Positions 5,179-12,565 of a stretch of 12,820 nt of DNA are shown piece by piece. The stretch comes from an uncultured Microbacteriaceae bacterium (GTDB lineage: Bacteria > Actinomycetota > Actinomycetes > Actinomycetales > Microbacteriaceae), in contig CALUAU010000054.1 of assembly GCA_943914115.1 (NCBI GenBank), positions 1 to 12,820 of the forward strand, read 5' to 3'. The position numbers and the translations under genes were made by a program. The notes beneath the pieces were generated by a model. It was not told the origin of the DNA. It saw only the letters and a list, made by a program, of their open reading frames with translations, and ran no database searches. Position 1 is the stretch's first letter. The number at the start of each line of letters is the position of its first letter.

Positions 5179-5250
5179 GGACCTGAGGGGACTCGAACCC
5201 CTGACCCCCTGCATGCCATGCAGGTGCGCTACCAGCTGCGCCACAGGCCC
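5175..5250 (-). tRNA. tRNA-Ala (anticodon GGC), CCA encoded
   Basis: The minus strand from 5250 to 5178 folds into a complete 73-base cloverleaf. It has acceptor GGGCCTG with CAGGTCC, D stem GCGC/GCGC, anticodon stem CCTGC/GCAGG with loop ATGGCAT (anticodon GGC), a five-base variable loop, T stem AGGGG/CCCCT and discriminator A. Bases 5175-5177 encode CCA. The G3-U70 wobble pair, the main alanine identity element, is present. The gene has its own promoter and terminator. Its 3' end is copied at 5027-5045, which marks it as a likely integration target. Confidence 0.97.
5178..5196. repeat. tRNA-Ala 3' end, partner of the att-like copy
   Basis: These 19 bases inside the tRNA gene are matched at 5027-5045 in the same orientation with one difference. 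They would be the intact attachment core on the tRNA side. Confidence 0.6.
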
Positions 5251-5269
5251 GTGCCGAAGCAACCTCATT

Positions 5270-5299
5270 AATATATCCCGCACGAGGGTAGCTACGCAA
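5270..5299 (-). promoter_or_regulatory. Promoter of tRNA-Ala
   Basis: On the minus strand TTGCGT (complement of 5294-5299), an 18-base spacer and TATATT (complement of 5270-5275) form a good promoter. The predicted start is about a dozen bases before the mature 5' end at 5250. It lies in the short gap after the transporter stop codon, so the tRNA does not depend on readthrough. Confidence 0.7.
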
Positions 5300-5300
5300 A

Positions 5301-6095
5301 TCATCCCTGTGTGGGCTTCCTACGCGGCCACACATCGAAAGCCATCCGAACAATTACCAGCACCAGGAACACCGCAAACGCCACATTCGCGGCAAACGGG
5401 CTCAGCGTCGACGCAATCAGCGACCCCACCGGGGTCAACACTCCCGCCGCAACGCCGATATATGCCGCTGCCCGTAGATCGACGTTCTTTTGCCGCAAGT
5501 TCGCGACCGTGCCCGACATGCTGGTGGCAATAATCATCAACAGCGACGACCCCTTCGCCACCAGATCACTCGTTCCAAACACAAGCACAAGCAGCGGCAC
5601 CACCACGACACCGCCACCGATGCCGAACAGCCCCGAAGCCACACCCGCAACAAAACCAAGCACCACCAACAGTGCACCCAGTGCCATGTTGATGTGAACT
5701 GCCGACTCGCGGTTCGGCAGCACCAAAAACAGTGACACGATGATCACAACCAAAAACGCCATAAAGCTCAACTGCAAGGCCCGTTTCGGCAATCGCTGCA
5801 GCAGCCACGCCCCCATCGGGGCGCCCACCACCGAGCCAATTGCCATCAGCACAGCCAGCAGCACACTGACGTTGCCGTGCATCCCATAGGCGACCACGCC
5901 CGCCAGCGCAGTTGGCACGATCGCCAGCAGTGAAGTTCCGGATGCGATGCGCTGATCAATATGGAACAGATACACCAGCACCGGCACGATGATGATTCCG
6001 CCACCGACCCCGAACATGCCCGAGGCCAGGCCGACCGCAACACCCAGCAGTACGAGCCCCCACCAGGGGTGCTGATGTGACTGTGCGACGTTCAT
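5301..6095 (-). CDS. TauE/SafE (TSUP) family membrane transporter
   Basis: An integral membrane protein of 264 residues with about eight hydrophobic segments. Its two halves each begin with the signature of the family: G-L-A-S-G-M-F-G-V-G-G-G near 22-33 and G-V-A-S-G-L-F-G-I-G-G-G near 151-162, each followed by I/V-V-P. This internal duplication is typical of TSUP proteins, which export or import sulfite, sulfonates, sulfoacetate or other small anions. The substrate cannot be read from sequence. I prefer ATG 6095, which has GGGA about five bases upstream. An ATG at 6119 would add eight residues but has no ribosome site. It follows rsfS by 47 bases (23 if the earlier start is used) on the same strand and is probably cotranscribed. 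Confidence 0.9.
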   Translation of the reverse strand: MNVAQSHQHPWWGLVLLGVAVGLASGMFGVGGGIIIVPVLVYLFHIDQRIASGTSLLAIVPTALAGVVAYGMHGNVSVLLAVLMAIGSVVGAPMGAWLLQRLPKRALQLSFMAFLVVIIVSLFLVLPNRESAVHINMALGALLVVLGFVAGVASGLFGIGGGVVVVPLLVLVFGTSDLVAKGSSLLMIIATSMSGTVANLRQKNVDLRAAAYIGVAAGVLTPVGSLIASTLSPFAANVAFAVFLVLVIVRMAFDVWPRRKPTQG

Positions 6096-6142
6096 ATTGT
6101 TCCCGATCCTAACCCTCATCCGGCGGTCGGGCGGCTACCGCG

Positions 6143-6544
6143 TTACTCGACCGTGCTGTCGGCAGTAGCCTCGCTCTCGTGGGCGTCGAGCTGCAGGTCA
6201 ATCACCGGGGCGTCACGCCAAATGCGCTCGAGTCCGTAGAACAGGCGGTCTTCTTCGTGGAACACATGCACCACGATGTCACCAAAATCAAGCAGCACCC
6301 AGCGCCCCAGTTGCAGCCCCTCGCGACGCAGCGCCTTCTGGCCGTACTCAACCCGCAGGCGATCTTCAACCTCGTCGGCAATCGAGAGCACCATCCGCTC
6401 ATTACGCCCCGACACCAGCAAGAACGCATCGGTCAGCGGCATATTCTCGCTCACATCGAGGCCGACAAGATCGAATCCACTGCGATCTTCAGCCGCAGCT
6501 GCGGCCGTGCGGATGAGTTCGAGTGCGCGGTCGGTGGCCGTCAT
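6143..6544 (-). CDS. rsfS: Ribosomal silencing factor RsfS
   Basis: A 133-residue RsfS/YbeB/Iojap family protein, slightly longer than usual because of an acidic C-terminal tail (about 116-133). RsfS binds ribosomal protein L14 on the large subunit and blocks subunit joining, slowing translation when nutrients are short. The diagnostic block W-V-L-L-D-F-G-D-I-V-V-H-V-F (82-95) followed by R-L-F-Y-G-L-E-R-I-W (100-109) is intact, as is the early A-F-L-L-V-S-G-R-N (40-48). Its ATG overlaps the nadD stop codon as ATGA, with AAGGAG eleven bases upstream inside nadD, so the two are translationally coupled. The nadD-rsfS pairing is widespread in bacteria. Confidence 0.96.
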   Translation of the reverse strand: MTATDRALELIRTAAAAAEDRSGFDLVGLDVSENMPLTDAFLLVSGRNERMVLSIADEVEDRLRVEYGQKALRREGLQLGRWVLLDFGDIVVHVFHEEDRLFYGLERIWRDAPVIDLQLDAHESEATADSTVE

Positions 6545-7200
6545 ACGGTTGTGGTCTCCTTGGGTTCGTGATTTGCGGCAGCCTGGGCCGTATCGGTGGC
6601 ATCGCTCACATAGAGCGAATTCTTGGTGATGTATTGCACCACGCCATCCGGCACCAGGTACCAGACCTGTTTACCGCTGGCCACGCGCGCGCGGCAGTCG
6701 GTGGATGAGATCGCCAGCGCCGGGATCTCGAGCATCGACACCCGCTCGGGTGGCAGATTGAGTTCGGGCAGGTCGTGACCGGGACGTGAAACCGCCACAA
6801 AATGGGCGATCTCAAACATCTCGTCGGCGTCTTTCCACTCGAGAATCTGCGCCACCGCGTCGGCCCCGGTAATGAAGTAGAACTCGGCGTCGGGCAGCAG
6901 CTTGCGCAGGTCGCGAAGCGTGTCAACCGTGTAGGTGGGGCCGGGACGGTCGATATCCACACGGCTGACTTTGAAGCGCGGGTTGGATGCGGTGGCGATG
7001 ACCGTCATCAGGTAGCGATGCTCGGATGCTGAAACACCGGTCTTCATATAGGGGTTGCCGGTGGGCACGAAATACACCCCGTCGAGACCGAAGTGTTGGG
7101 CCACTTCGCTGGCTGCGACGAGGTGTCCGTGGTGGATCGGGTCGAAGGTGCCGCCCATGATCCCGATACGGGGGCGGGCGGATGACTTCGCGGCGTCCAC
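6541..7200 (-). CDS. nadD: Nicotinate-nucleotide adenylyltransferase
   Basis: A 219-residue NadD, which joins ATP and nicotinate mononucleotide to make deamido-NAD in the cytoplasm, a late step of NAD synthesis. The nucleotidyltransferase signature GGTFDPIHHGH lies at 16-26, where the His pairs bind the ATP phosphates. F-V-P-T-G-N-P at 44-50 and the C-terminal I-S-S-T-D-C-R at 164-170 complete the active site; family members usually have an aliphatic residue where this one has Cys. The tail from about 195 is variable. The start is GTG at 7200, four bases after the stop of the small membrane protein gene. No clear ribosome site is present, so coupling to that gene is likely. proA, the usual upstream neighbour in relatives, is missing. 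Confidence 0.96.
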   Translation of the reverse strand: MDAAKSSARPRIGIMGGTFDPIHHGHLVAASEVAQHFGLDGVYFVPTGNPYMKTGVSASEHRYLMTVIATASNPRFKVSRVDIDRPGPTYTVDTLRDLRKLLPDAEFYFITGADAVAQILEWKDADEMFEIAHFVAVSRPGHDLPELNLPPERVSMLEIPALAISSTDCRARVASGKQVWYLVPDGVVQYITKNSLYVSDATDTAQAAANHEPKETTTV

Positions 7201-7204
7201 CGAG

Positions 7205-7441
7205 TTAGTGCTGATCGCCCGACTCGATAATCGGCTGGCCGGGGTGGCCGACCGGCTCGTGGCGAATCACGCGCGAACGCTCAGGGTGCGCGCTCGCCAT
7301 GTTACGGAACGAGAAGGTGACGGCCATCAGCGCGACCATGATCACGAGAGCCAGGATTCCGAAAACGATCGGCGGGAAAACCATGTGACCGGGAACAACG
7401 ACCACCGTCTCTGCAGCCTGATTAATAACCTGTGCGAACAT
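7205..7441 (-). CDS. Small single-pass membrane protein, unknown function
   Basis: A 78-residue protein with one hydrophobic segment, F-P-P-I-V-F-G-I-L-A-L-V-I-M-V-A-L-M-A-V, near residues 22-41. A short N-terminal part (N-Q-A-A-E-T-V-V-V-V) precedes it and a His/Pro/Arg-rich tail follows. It resembles small proteins often found just before nadD in Microbacteriaceae; no function is known to me. Three in-frame starts exist: TTG 7459, ATG 7450 and ATG 7441. I chose 7441 because AGGA lies eight bases upstream, while 7450 has AGG touching the codon. It lies close behind obgE and nearly abuts nadD, so it is part of that operon and may serve to couple nadD translation. Confidence 0.7.
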   Translation of the reverse strand: MFAQVINQAAETVVVVPGHMVFPPIVFGILALVIMVALMAVTFSFRNMASAHPERSRVIRHEPVGHPGQPIIESGDQH

Positions 7442-7477
7442 AGCAACCATCCTAACCAATTCTTGCGGCGGCGATGA

Positions 7478-8983
7478 CTACTCGTCGTCACCGCTCCACA
7501 GCCCGGCAGCGCGCTCGGCCTCGAGTTCGGCGCGGGCGGCAGCCTTCGCATCCATACGGTTGTAATATTCCTCACGCTTTTCGGCACGGGTGGGGCGACT
7601 GCGCTCTTCCAGGCGCGGGTCGGTGCCGTGCGCTGTCATCACTTCGGCGGCGGATGCGAGGGTCGGTTCCCAATCGAAAACGATACCGTCACCGGGGCCA
7701 ATCACGACGGTTGAGCCGGCCTGCGCACCCGCTTTAACGAGCGCATCCTCAATTCCGATCTTGGATAGTCGATCGGCAAGGTAACCGACGGCCTCATCAT
7801 TTTGAAAGTCGGTTTGTGCCACCCAGCGCTCCGGTTTACGGCCAAGGATGCGGTAGACGGTGCCGTAGCTGCCACCCTCAACCTGCAGCTGGAACGTGGC
7901 ACGGTCGACCGCGCGCGGACGCACCACAATGCGCGGCCTGACTGTTTCGGCTTCGGAACGCTGCGCCCGGTCGGCCTCAACGATCTCGGCGAGCGCGAAC
8001 GAGAGTTCGCGCAGCCCCTTGTGCGCCACGGCCGACACTTCAAATACCCGGTAGCCGCGGGCTTCAAGATCGCCACGCACAAACTCGGCAAGCTCAGCCG
8101 CCTCGGGCACATCCACTTTGTTGAGGGCGATGAGCGCCGGACGTTCAAGCAGCGGCAGCTGCCCCTCGGGCACCGGGTAGGCGGCAAGTTCGGCCAGGAT
8201 CATGTCGAGGTCGCTGATTGGATCGCGCCCCGGTTCGAGGGTGGCGCAGTCGAGCACGTGCAACAGCACCGAGCAGCGCTCCACATGCCGCAAAAAATCG
8301 AGCCCGAGCCCGCGCCCTTCACTGGCGCCCTCGATGAGCCCGGGCACATCCGCGATGGTGTAGCGCGAATTGCCGGCCTGCACCACTCCAAGGTTGGGGT
8401 GCAGCGTCGTGAACGGATAGTCGGCAATCTTTGGCCGGGCCGCGCTCATCGCGGCGATCAGCGACGACTTCCCCGCCGAGGGATAGCCCACCAGGGCCAC
8501 ATCGGCCACCGATTTCAGCTCGAGGACGATGCGTGCTTGTTCGCCCGGGGTTCCCAGCAGTGCAAAACCGGGCGCTTTGCGTTTGCTATTGGCGAGCGCA
8601 GCGTTACCGAGGCCACCGACTCCGCCTTCGGCGACGGTAATGCGCATCCCCGGCTCAACCAGATCAGCCAGCTCGAGGCCTTCTTCGGTGCGCACCACCG
8701 TGCCAACTGGCACCGGCAGCTCAAGGTCGGCGCCCTTGGTGCCATTACGGAAATCACCCATCCCAAAACCACCGGATTCGCTGCGACGGTGGGCTCGGTG
8801 GTGGTAGCTCAGCAGAGTCGTAACGTTGTTGTCAGCAACGAGCACAATGTCGCCGCCGTCGCCGCCGTTACCGCCATCGGGCCCGGCCAGCGGTTTGAAT
8901 TTTTCGCGCCGGATCGACATGCACCCATTGCCGCCGTCGCCGGCGTTGAGATAGAGCGTCACTTCGTCAACAAATGTGACCAT
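7478..8983 (-). CDS. obgE: GTPase ObgE (CgtA), large-subunit assembly factor
   Basis: A 501-residue Obg GTPase, essential in most bacteria, that acts in 50S assembly and links growth to GTP and ppGpp levels. The glycine-rich Obg fold covers 1-157, with the repeats G-D-G-G-N-G, G-P-D-G-G-N-G-G-D-G-G and G-G-V-G-G-L-G-N. The GTPase domain follows: G1 GYPSAGKSS at 166-174, switch I D-Y-P-F-T-T at 188-193, G3 D-V-P-G at 212-215, G4 N-K-V-D at 288-291 and G5 S-A-V-A-H-K-G at 317-323. An OCT domain (about 365-440) is typical of Gram-positives, and a charged helical tail completes it. ATG 8983 has AAGGA five bases upstream. The open frame extends 26 codons further, but those residues do not fit the family. 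rpmA precedes it. Confidence 0.98.
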   Translation of the reverse strand: MVTFVDEVTLYLNAGDGGNGCMSIRREKFKPLAGPDGGNGGDGGDIVLVADNNVTTLLSYHHRAHRRSESGGFGMGDFRNGTKGADLELPVPVGTVVRTEEGLELADLVEPGMRITVAEGGVGGLGNAALANSKRKAPGFALLGTPGEQARIVLELKSVADVALVGYPSAGKSSLIAAMSAARPKIADYPFTTLHPNLGVVQAGNSRYTIADVPGLIEGASEGRGLGLDFLRHVERCSVLLHVLDCATLEPGRDPISDLDMILAELAAYPVPEGQLPLLERPALIALNKVDVPEAAELAEFVRGDLEARGYRVFEVSAVAHKGLRELSFALAEIVEADRAQRSEAETVRPRIVVRPRAVDRATFQLQVEGGSYGTVYRILGRKPERWVAQTDFQNDEAVGYLADRLSKIGIEDALVKAGAQAGSTVVIGPGDGIVFDWEPTLASAAEVMTAHGTDPRLEERSRPTRAEKREEYYNRMDAKAAARAELEAERAAGLWSGDDE

Positions 8984-9017
8984 GGCGATCCTTTCGTTCA
9001 GTGATTCGAGAATACGA

Positions 9018-9049
9018 GAAGAGGGGCGGATGCTTCTCCGCCCCTCTTC
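9018..9049 (-). terminator. Hairpin between rpmA and obgE, probable partial terminator
   Basis: Thirteen-base perfect arms at 9018-9030 and 9037-9049 surround a six-base loop. On the minus strand the following bases are TCGTATTCTCG, a poor U-tract. It probably lowers rather than stops transcription from the ribosomal-protein genes into obgE, and may stabilise the rplU-rpmA mRNA 3' end. TATTCT (complement of 9009-9014) could be a weak -10 for obgE. Confidence 0.6.
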
Positions 9050-9088
9050 AGGAATGATCACCGGTGCGTGTGCAGCCGGTGTCGGTGG

Positions 9089-9346
9089 TTATTCACCAAC
9101 CGCTACAACGTTGACGACCTTGCGGCCCTTGCGTGCGCCGAACTCGACGGCACCGTCAGCGAGTGCAAACAGAGTGTCGTCACCGCCACGACCAACATTG
9201 ACACCGGGGTGGATCTTGGTGCCGCGCTGGCGAACGAGGATCTCGCCCGCGTTAACGACCTGACCGGCAAAGCGCTTCACGCCGAGGCGCTTCGCGTTCG
9301 AGTCGCGACCGTTCTTGGTCGAGCTCGCGCCCTTCTTTGTTGCCAT
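9089..9346 (-). CDS. rpmA: 50S ribosomal protein L27
   Basis: An 85-residue L27 of normal length. The flexible N-terminus begins M-A-T-K-K-G-A-S-S-T-K-N-G-R-D-S, without the cleavable extension seen in Firmicutes, so the residues that reach the peptidyl-transferase centre are exposed from the start. The conserved R-Q-R-G-T-K-I-H-P-G-V-N-V-G-R-G-G-D-D-T-L-F-A stretch is complete. ATG 9346 has GAGGAG about ten bases upstream. It lies 19 bases after rplU and shares its promoter. Confidence 0.98.
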   Translation of the reverse strand: MATKKGASSTKNGRDSNAKRLGVKRFAGQVVNAGEILVRQRGTKIHPGVNVGRGGDDTLFALADGAVEFGARKGRKVVNVVAVGE

Positions 9347-9365
9347 GAGTTTTCAGCTCCTCGGG

Positions 9366-9674
9366 TTATTTGATGTCGGTGACCTTGACGCGGGTGAGCT
9401 CCTGGCGGTGCCCCTGGCGCTTGCGGTAACCGGTCTTGTTCTTGTACTTAATGATCTTGATCTTCGGGCCGCGGAGGTCGTCGAGAACCTCGGCAGTCAC
9501 CTTCACTTTGGCCAGCTTTTCGGCGTCGGTGGTGACCTTGTCACCATCAACGAGGAGCAAAGCGGGCAGAGTGATCTGGCCCTTGTCGTCGCCAACGACA
9601 CGGTTCATCTCGATGATCGAGCCAACCTCGACCTTCTCTTGCCGGGCCCCGGCGCGCACAACTGCGAATACCAC
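9366..9674 (-). CDS. rplU: 50S ribosomal protein L21
   Basis: A 102-residue L21, normal in length. It opens with M-V-F-A-V-V-R-A-G-A-R-Q-E-K-V and contains the basic rRNA-binding block K-I-K-Y-K-N-K-T-G-Y-R-K-R-Q-G-H-R-Q (about 73-91). This places it on 23S rRNA in the large subunit. The start is GTG at 9674 with AAGG about eight bases upstream. It is the first gene of a unit with rpmA, driven by a promoter just after rne, and has a leader of about 130 nt that may carry feedback control. Confidence 0.98.
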   Translation of the reverse strand: MVFAVVRAGARQEKVEVGSIIEMNRVVGDDKGQITLPALLLVDGDKVTTDAEKLAKVKVTAEVLDDLRGPKIKIIKYKNKTGYRKRQGHRQELTRVKVTDIK

Positions 9675-9802
9675 TTCAGCTACCTTTTCTTTCAGCCCAC
9701 GTACTTAGGTGGGCAAACCGTCTCATTTAATGAGGAAGTACCAAGTTCGCTGCGCCGGGCATCCACGAGCTCGCAATGCATCCGTTAGCGAACGTGCAAC
9801 AG
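9675..9802 (-). promoter_or_regulatory. Structured 5' leader of rplU-rpmA
   Basis: The predicted leader can form three helices: a 7-bp closing stem (9787-9793 with 9745-9751), a 5-bp AT-rich dyad at 9722-9734, and a 6-bp hairpin (9695-9700 with 9709-9714) about ten bases before the ribosome-site region. No long reading frame is present. Autogenous control by L21 through such leaders is known in other bacteria, but I cannot match this to a described class. Confidence 0.4.
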
Positions 9803-9808
9803 CGCCCT

Positions 9809-9838
9809 ACTTTACCCCAGCGAACAGAATCGCGTCAA
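9809..9838 (-). promoter_or_regulatory. Promoter of rplU-rpmA
   Basis: On the minus strand TTGACG (complement of 9833-9838), an 18-base spacer and TAAAGT (complement of 9809-9814) form a strong SigA-type promoter. It starts transcription near 9802, in the 200-base gap after rne. No clear terminator follows rne, so some rne transcripts may continue into rplU. Confidence 0.75.
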
Positions 9839-9874
9839 CCGTCGTCCGGGTTGAGTTGCAGGTGCTGCGTGCAA

Positions 9875-12565
9875 CTAGTCACTTCCCTCGTTCGCACCCG
9901 TTGTCTGGCTCGACGATGCGGCACCACCATCGGTTGAGATGGGGCCGGTGGTGATGCGCCGACGCGATTTTCGGGGCGCCTGCACGGTCTCGTTCTTAGC
10001 CGCCTCTTGTTTGGTGCTGGCTAGTGAGTCGAGTGCGGCGTCGAGGCTGCCCAGCGTCGTCGGGGTCAATTCGGTGGCGACCGTTTCTACCTCGTTGAGG
10101 GGCAGGCTAATCGATGCGATACGCGCGGCGCGGTCTGATTGTTCACTGCTGTCGGCGGGCACCTCTACAACCACGCGGCGTCGGCGCGGTTTCTGTTTGG
10201 GCTGCGCTGTTTCGTCGTTCGTTGCAGACGATTCGGTGCGTTTCGACTGTGGTTCGGTGTCGCGATCAGAGTTTGCCGAGTTGGTGTCGTGCCCCCGCTG
10301 TTCAGATGTGTCGCGACGTTGATCACCGCCCGCGACGCTATTGCCGTTGCGGCCCCGTCGGCTGCGTCGCGAACGCCGCGACGAGCCGTGTTCTGCATCC
10401 GCACCACTGTCGTCGTGTTCACCATCAACAACCGAGTCAGCGGCAGCCACCGCTGCCTCGAGCGATTTACCGCTCACCACTGCGGCAGCGGCGATCGCGA
10501 GGCGTTCAGCTGAGGCTTCGATTGCTGCTTGGCTGGGTTCGTTGCTGTTTTTTGTCGCCCCCACGATGGTGGATGCGGCAATCTTGGTGAGTGCGTTGCG
10601 GGCGTCATCGGTGATCTCGTGGGTCGAACCGTTTTGTTGCGACTTCGATTTCGACTGTTGTTGACCAGAGTTTTTATTGCGGCGGCCTCGGTTCTGCCGG
10701 CCGCTACCGCCCGACTGTGGGGGCTGGTGGACAGGTTCGGCGTGCATATGCACGCCTCGACCGTCGCAGCATTCGCACGGTTCCGAGAATGTTTCGAGCA
10801 GCCCCAAACCGATTTTCTTGCGCGTCATCTGCACGAGGCCGAGGCTGGTTACCTCGGTCACCTGGTGCTTGGTGCGGTCGCGTCCGAGGCATTCGATAAG
10901 TCGGCGCAGCACGAGATCACGGTTGGTTTCGAGCACCATGTCGATGAAGTCGATGACGATGATGCCACCGATATCGCGCAGCCGCAGCTGACGCACCACT
11001 TCTTCGGCCGCTTCGAGGTTGTTCTTGGTGACGGTTTCTTCGAGGTTGCCGCCGGATCCCACGAACTTACCGGTGTTGACGTCGACGACGGTCATGGCTT
11101 CGGTGCGGTCGATGACAAGCGAACCGCCCGACGGCAGCCATACCTTGCGGGCGAGGGCCCGGTCGATCATTTCGTTGACGCGGTAGTGGGCGAAAATATC
11201 GCCGTCGTTGTCAAAGCGTTCGACCCGGTCGAGCAGATCGGGTGCAACCTGACCGAGGTAGCTCTTGATGGTGTCGAGTTCAGATTGCCCCTGAACGATG
11301 AGTTTGTCGAAGTCTTCGTTGAACACGTCCCGAACGATTTTGATCAGCATGTCGGGTTCGGCATGCAGTGTCTGGGGTGCTCGACCACCATTGGCCTTGT
11401 TCTGAATCGACTCCCACTGTTTCATGAGCCGTTCGACATCGCGCGCAAGTTGCTCTTTCGTGGCACCTTCAGCGGCGGTGCGCACGATTACACCAACGCC
11501 CTGCGGCAGCACCTCTTTGAGAATCTTCTTGAGGCGGGCCCGTTCGGTGTCGGGAAGTTTTCGGCTGATGCCATTGAGGGTGTTGCCGGGCACGTATACG
11601 AGGTAGCGACCGGGCAGCGACACCTGACTGGTGAGCCGGGCACCCTTGTGTCCCACCGGGTCTTTGGTGACCTGTACGAGCACTTTGTCGCCGGGTTTGA
11701 GCGCGTTCTCAATTTTGCGTGGCGTGTTGGCACCGAGGTTCGATTTGGCCCAGTCGACTTCGCCCGAGTAGAGCACGGCGTTGCGGGCACGCCCGATGTC
11801 AACGAATGCTGCTTCCATGCTCGGCAGCACGTTTTGGACACGACCGAGGTACACGTTGCCGATGAGTGAGATGTCTTCGTTGCGAGCCACGTAGTGTTCG
11901 ACGAGCACATTGTCTTCGAGCACGCCGATTTGCACGCGATTGTCTTTGGCGCGCACGAGCATCTTGCGGTCGACCGCTTCGCGGCGTGCTTGGAACTCGG
12001 TCTCGGTGACTACCGGGCGTCGTCTACCACTGTCACGGTTGTCGCGGCGGCGTTGGCGTTTGGCTGCCAACCGGGTTGAACCGTGCAGTTTCTGTGGTTC
12101 GGTAATGTCTTCGGATTGTTCGCGCTGTTCTTGCTCACGCGAGTCTGTATCTGGTTTGTGCGAGCTGCCGTTACTTCCTTTACCTCGGCGGTTGCGACGT
12201 GAGCGGCCGCGACCGCGCCCGCTTCCCGGCTCGTGGTCGCCATCGGTGTCTTCGCCGCTGTCGTGGTCGCGGCGGGCGGGACGTTCTGGGCGCGGCGGCA
12301 GATCGGGTGCCAAGAAGAACAGTGTGCGAGTGGTGATGATTGCGGGGATGCGTGGGTCGAGCTTGGGTTTGTTTTCTTCGACTTCCGCAGGCGCTTCAGT
12401 GTCACCAGCATCGGGCGCGCCAGCGGCGGCATCCGCGAGTGATGGTTGCGCTGCCGATTCGTCGTCGGTGATGTTTTCAGTAGCTTCGGGCGGCGTGTCA
12501 CCGGTAATGGGGGCCGGATCGTCTGCTGGAGTTTCGGGTTGCTTTGATGTGGAATTTTCCACCAT
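9875..12565 (-). CDS. rne: Ribonuclease E/G family endoribonuclease
   Basis: An 896-residue RNase E/G, the main single-strand endonuclease for mRNA decay and rRNA processing and scaffold of the degradosome. The catalytic core lies at about 200-605. It has an S1 RNA-binding domain around 233-310 (G-N-V-Y-L-G-R-V, A-A-F-V-D-I-G), then the DNase I-like region with the two metal-binding aspartates D495 (V-D-V-N-T-G) and D539 (V-I-D-F-I-D), and the zinc-link cysteines C597 and C600. Both flanks are long, charged and disordered, with Arg/Gly/Ser-rich RNA-binding patches, as is usual in actinobacteria. In the N-terminal arm a hydrophobic island, T-L-F-F-L-A-P-D-L-P near 81-90, stands out as a possible partner-binding motif. 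ATG 12565 has AAGGAG eight bases upstream. The frame stays open 54 codons further but without family features. Confidence 0.97.
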   Translation of the reverse strand: MVENSTSKQPETPADDPAPITGDTPPEATENITDDESAAQPSLADAAAGAPDAGDTEAPAEVEENKPKLDPRIPAIITTRTLFFLAPDLPPRPERPARRDHDSGEDTDGDHEPGSGRGRGRSRRNRRGKGSNGSSHKPDTDSREQEQREQSEDITEPQKLHGSTRLAAKRQRRRDNRDSGRRRPVVTETEFQARREAVDRKMLVRAKDNRVQIGVLEDNVLVEHYVARNEDISLIGNVYLGRVQNVLPSMEAAFVDIGRARNAVLYSGEVDWAKSNLGANTPRKIENALKPGDKVLVQVTKDPVGHKGARLTSQVSLPGRYLVYVPGNTLNGISRKLPDTERARLKKILKEVLPQGVGVIVRTAAEGATKEQLARDVERLMKQWESIQNKANGGRAPQTLHAEPDMLIKIVRDVFNEDFDKLIVQGQSELDTIKSYLGQVAPDLLDRVERFDNDGDIFAHYRVNEMIDRALARKVWLPSGGSLVIDRTEAMTVVDVNTGKFVGSGGNLEETVTKNNLEAAEEVVRQLRLRDIGGIIVIDFIDMVLETNRDLVLRRLIECLGRDRTKHQVTEVTSLGLVQMTRKKIGLGLLETFSEPCECCDGRGVHMHAEPVHQPPQSGGSGRQNRGRRNKNSGQQQSKSKSQQNGSTHEITDDARNALTKIAASTIVGATKNSNEPSQAAIEASAERLAIAAAAVVSGKSLEAAVAAADSVVDGEHDDSGADAEHGSSRRSRRSRRGRNGNSVAGGDQRRDTSEQRGHDTNSANSDRDTEPQSKRTESSATNDETAQPKQKPRRRRVVVEVPADSSEQSDRAARIASISLPLNEVETVATELTPTTLGSLDAALDSLASTKQEAAKNETVQAPRKSRRRITTGPISTDGGAASSSQTTGANEGSD

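Noticed and set aside
5174..5533. Frames crossing the tRNA that read like R-G-L-E-P-L-T-P or G-S-G-V-R-V-P-S-G-P-P
   Set aside because: These are well-known false proteins produced by translating tRNA genes in either direction.
7802..9004. A 400-codon open frame on the plus strand opposite obgE
   Set aside because: It is antisense to a gene with every expected Obg motif, has no family features of its own, and arises from GC-rich codon bias.
8984..9061. A 26-codon N-terminal extension of obgE
   Set aside because: The family begins at M-V-T-F-V-D, and a good ribosome site precedes that ATG; the extension crosses the rpmA-obgE hairpin.
9695..9714. The 6-bp hairpin before rplU as an intrinsic terminator
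   Set aside because: It lacks a U-tract and is followed directly by the ribosome site, so a translational role is more likely.
10529..11869. A 446-codon open frame on the plus strand opposite rne
   Set aside because: It mirrors the catalytic core of RNase E and shows no recognisable domain or ribosome site.
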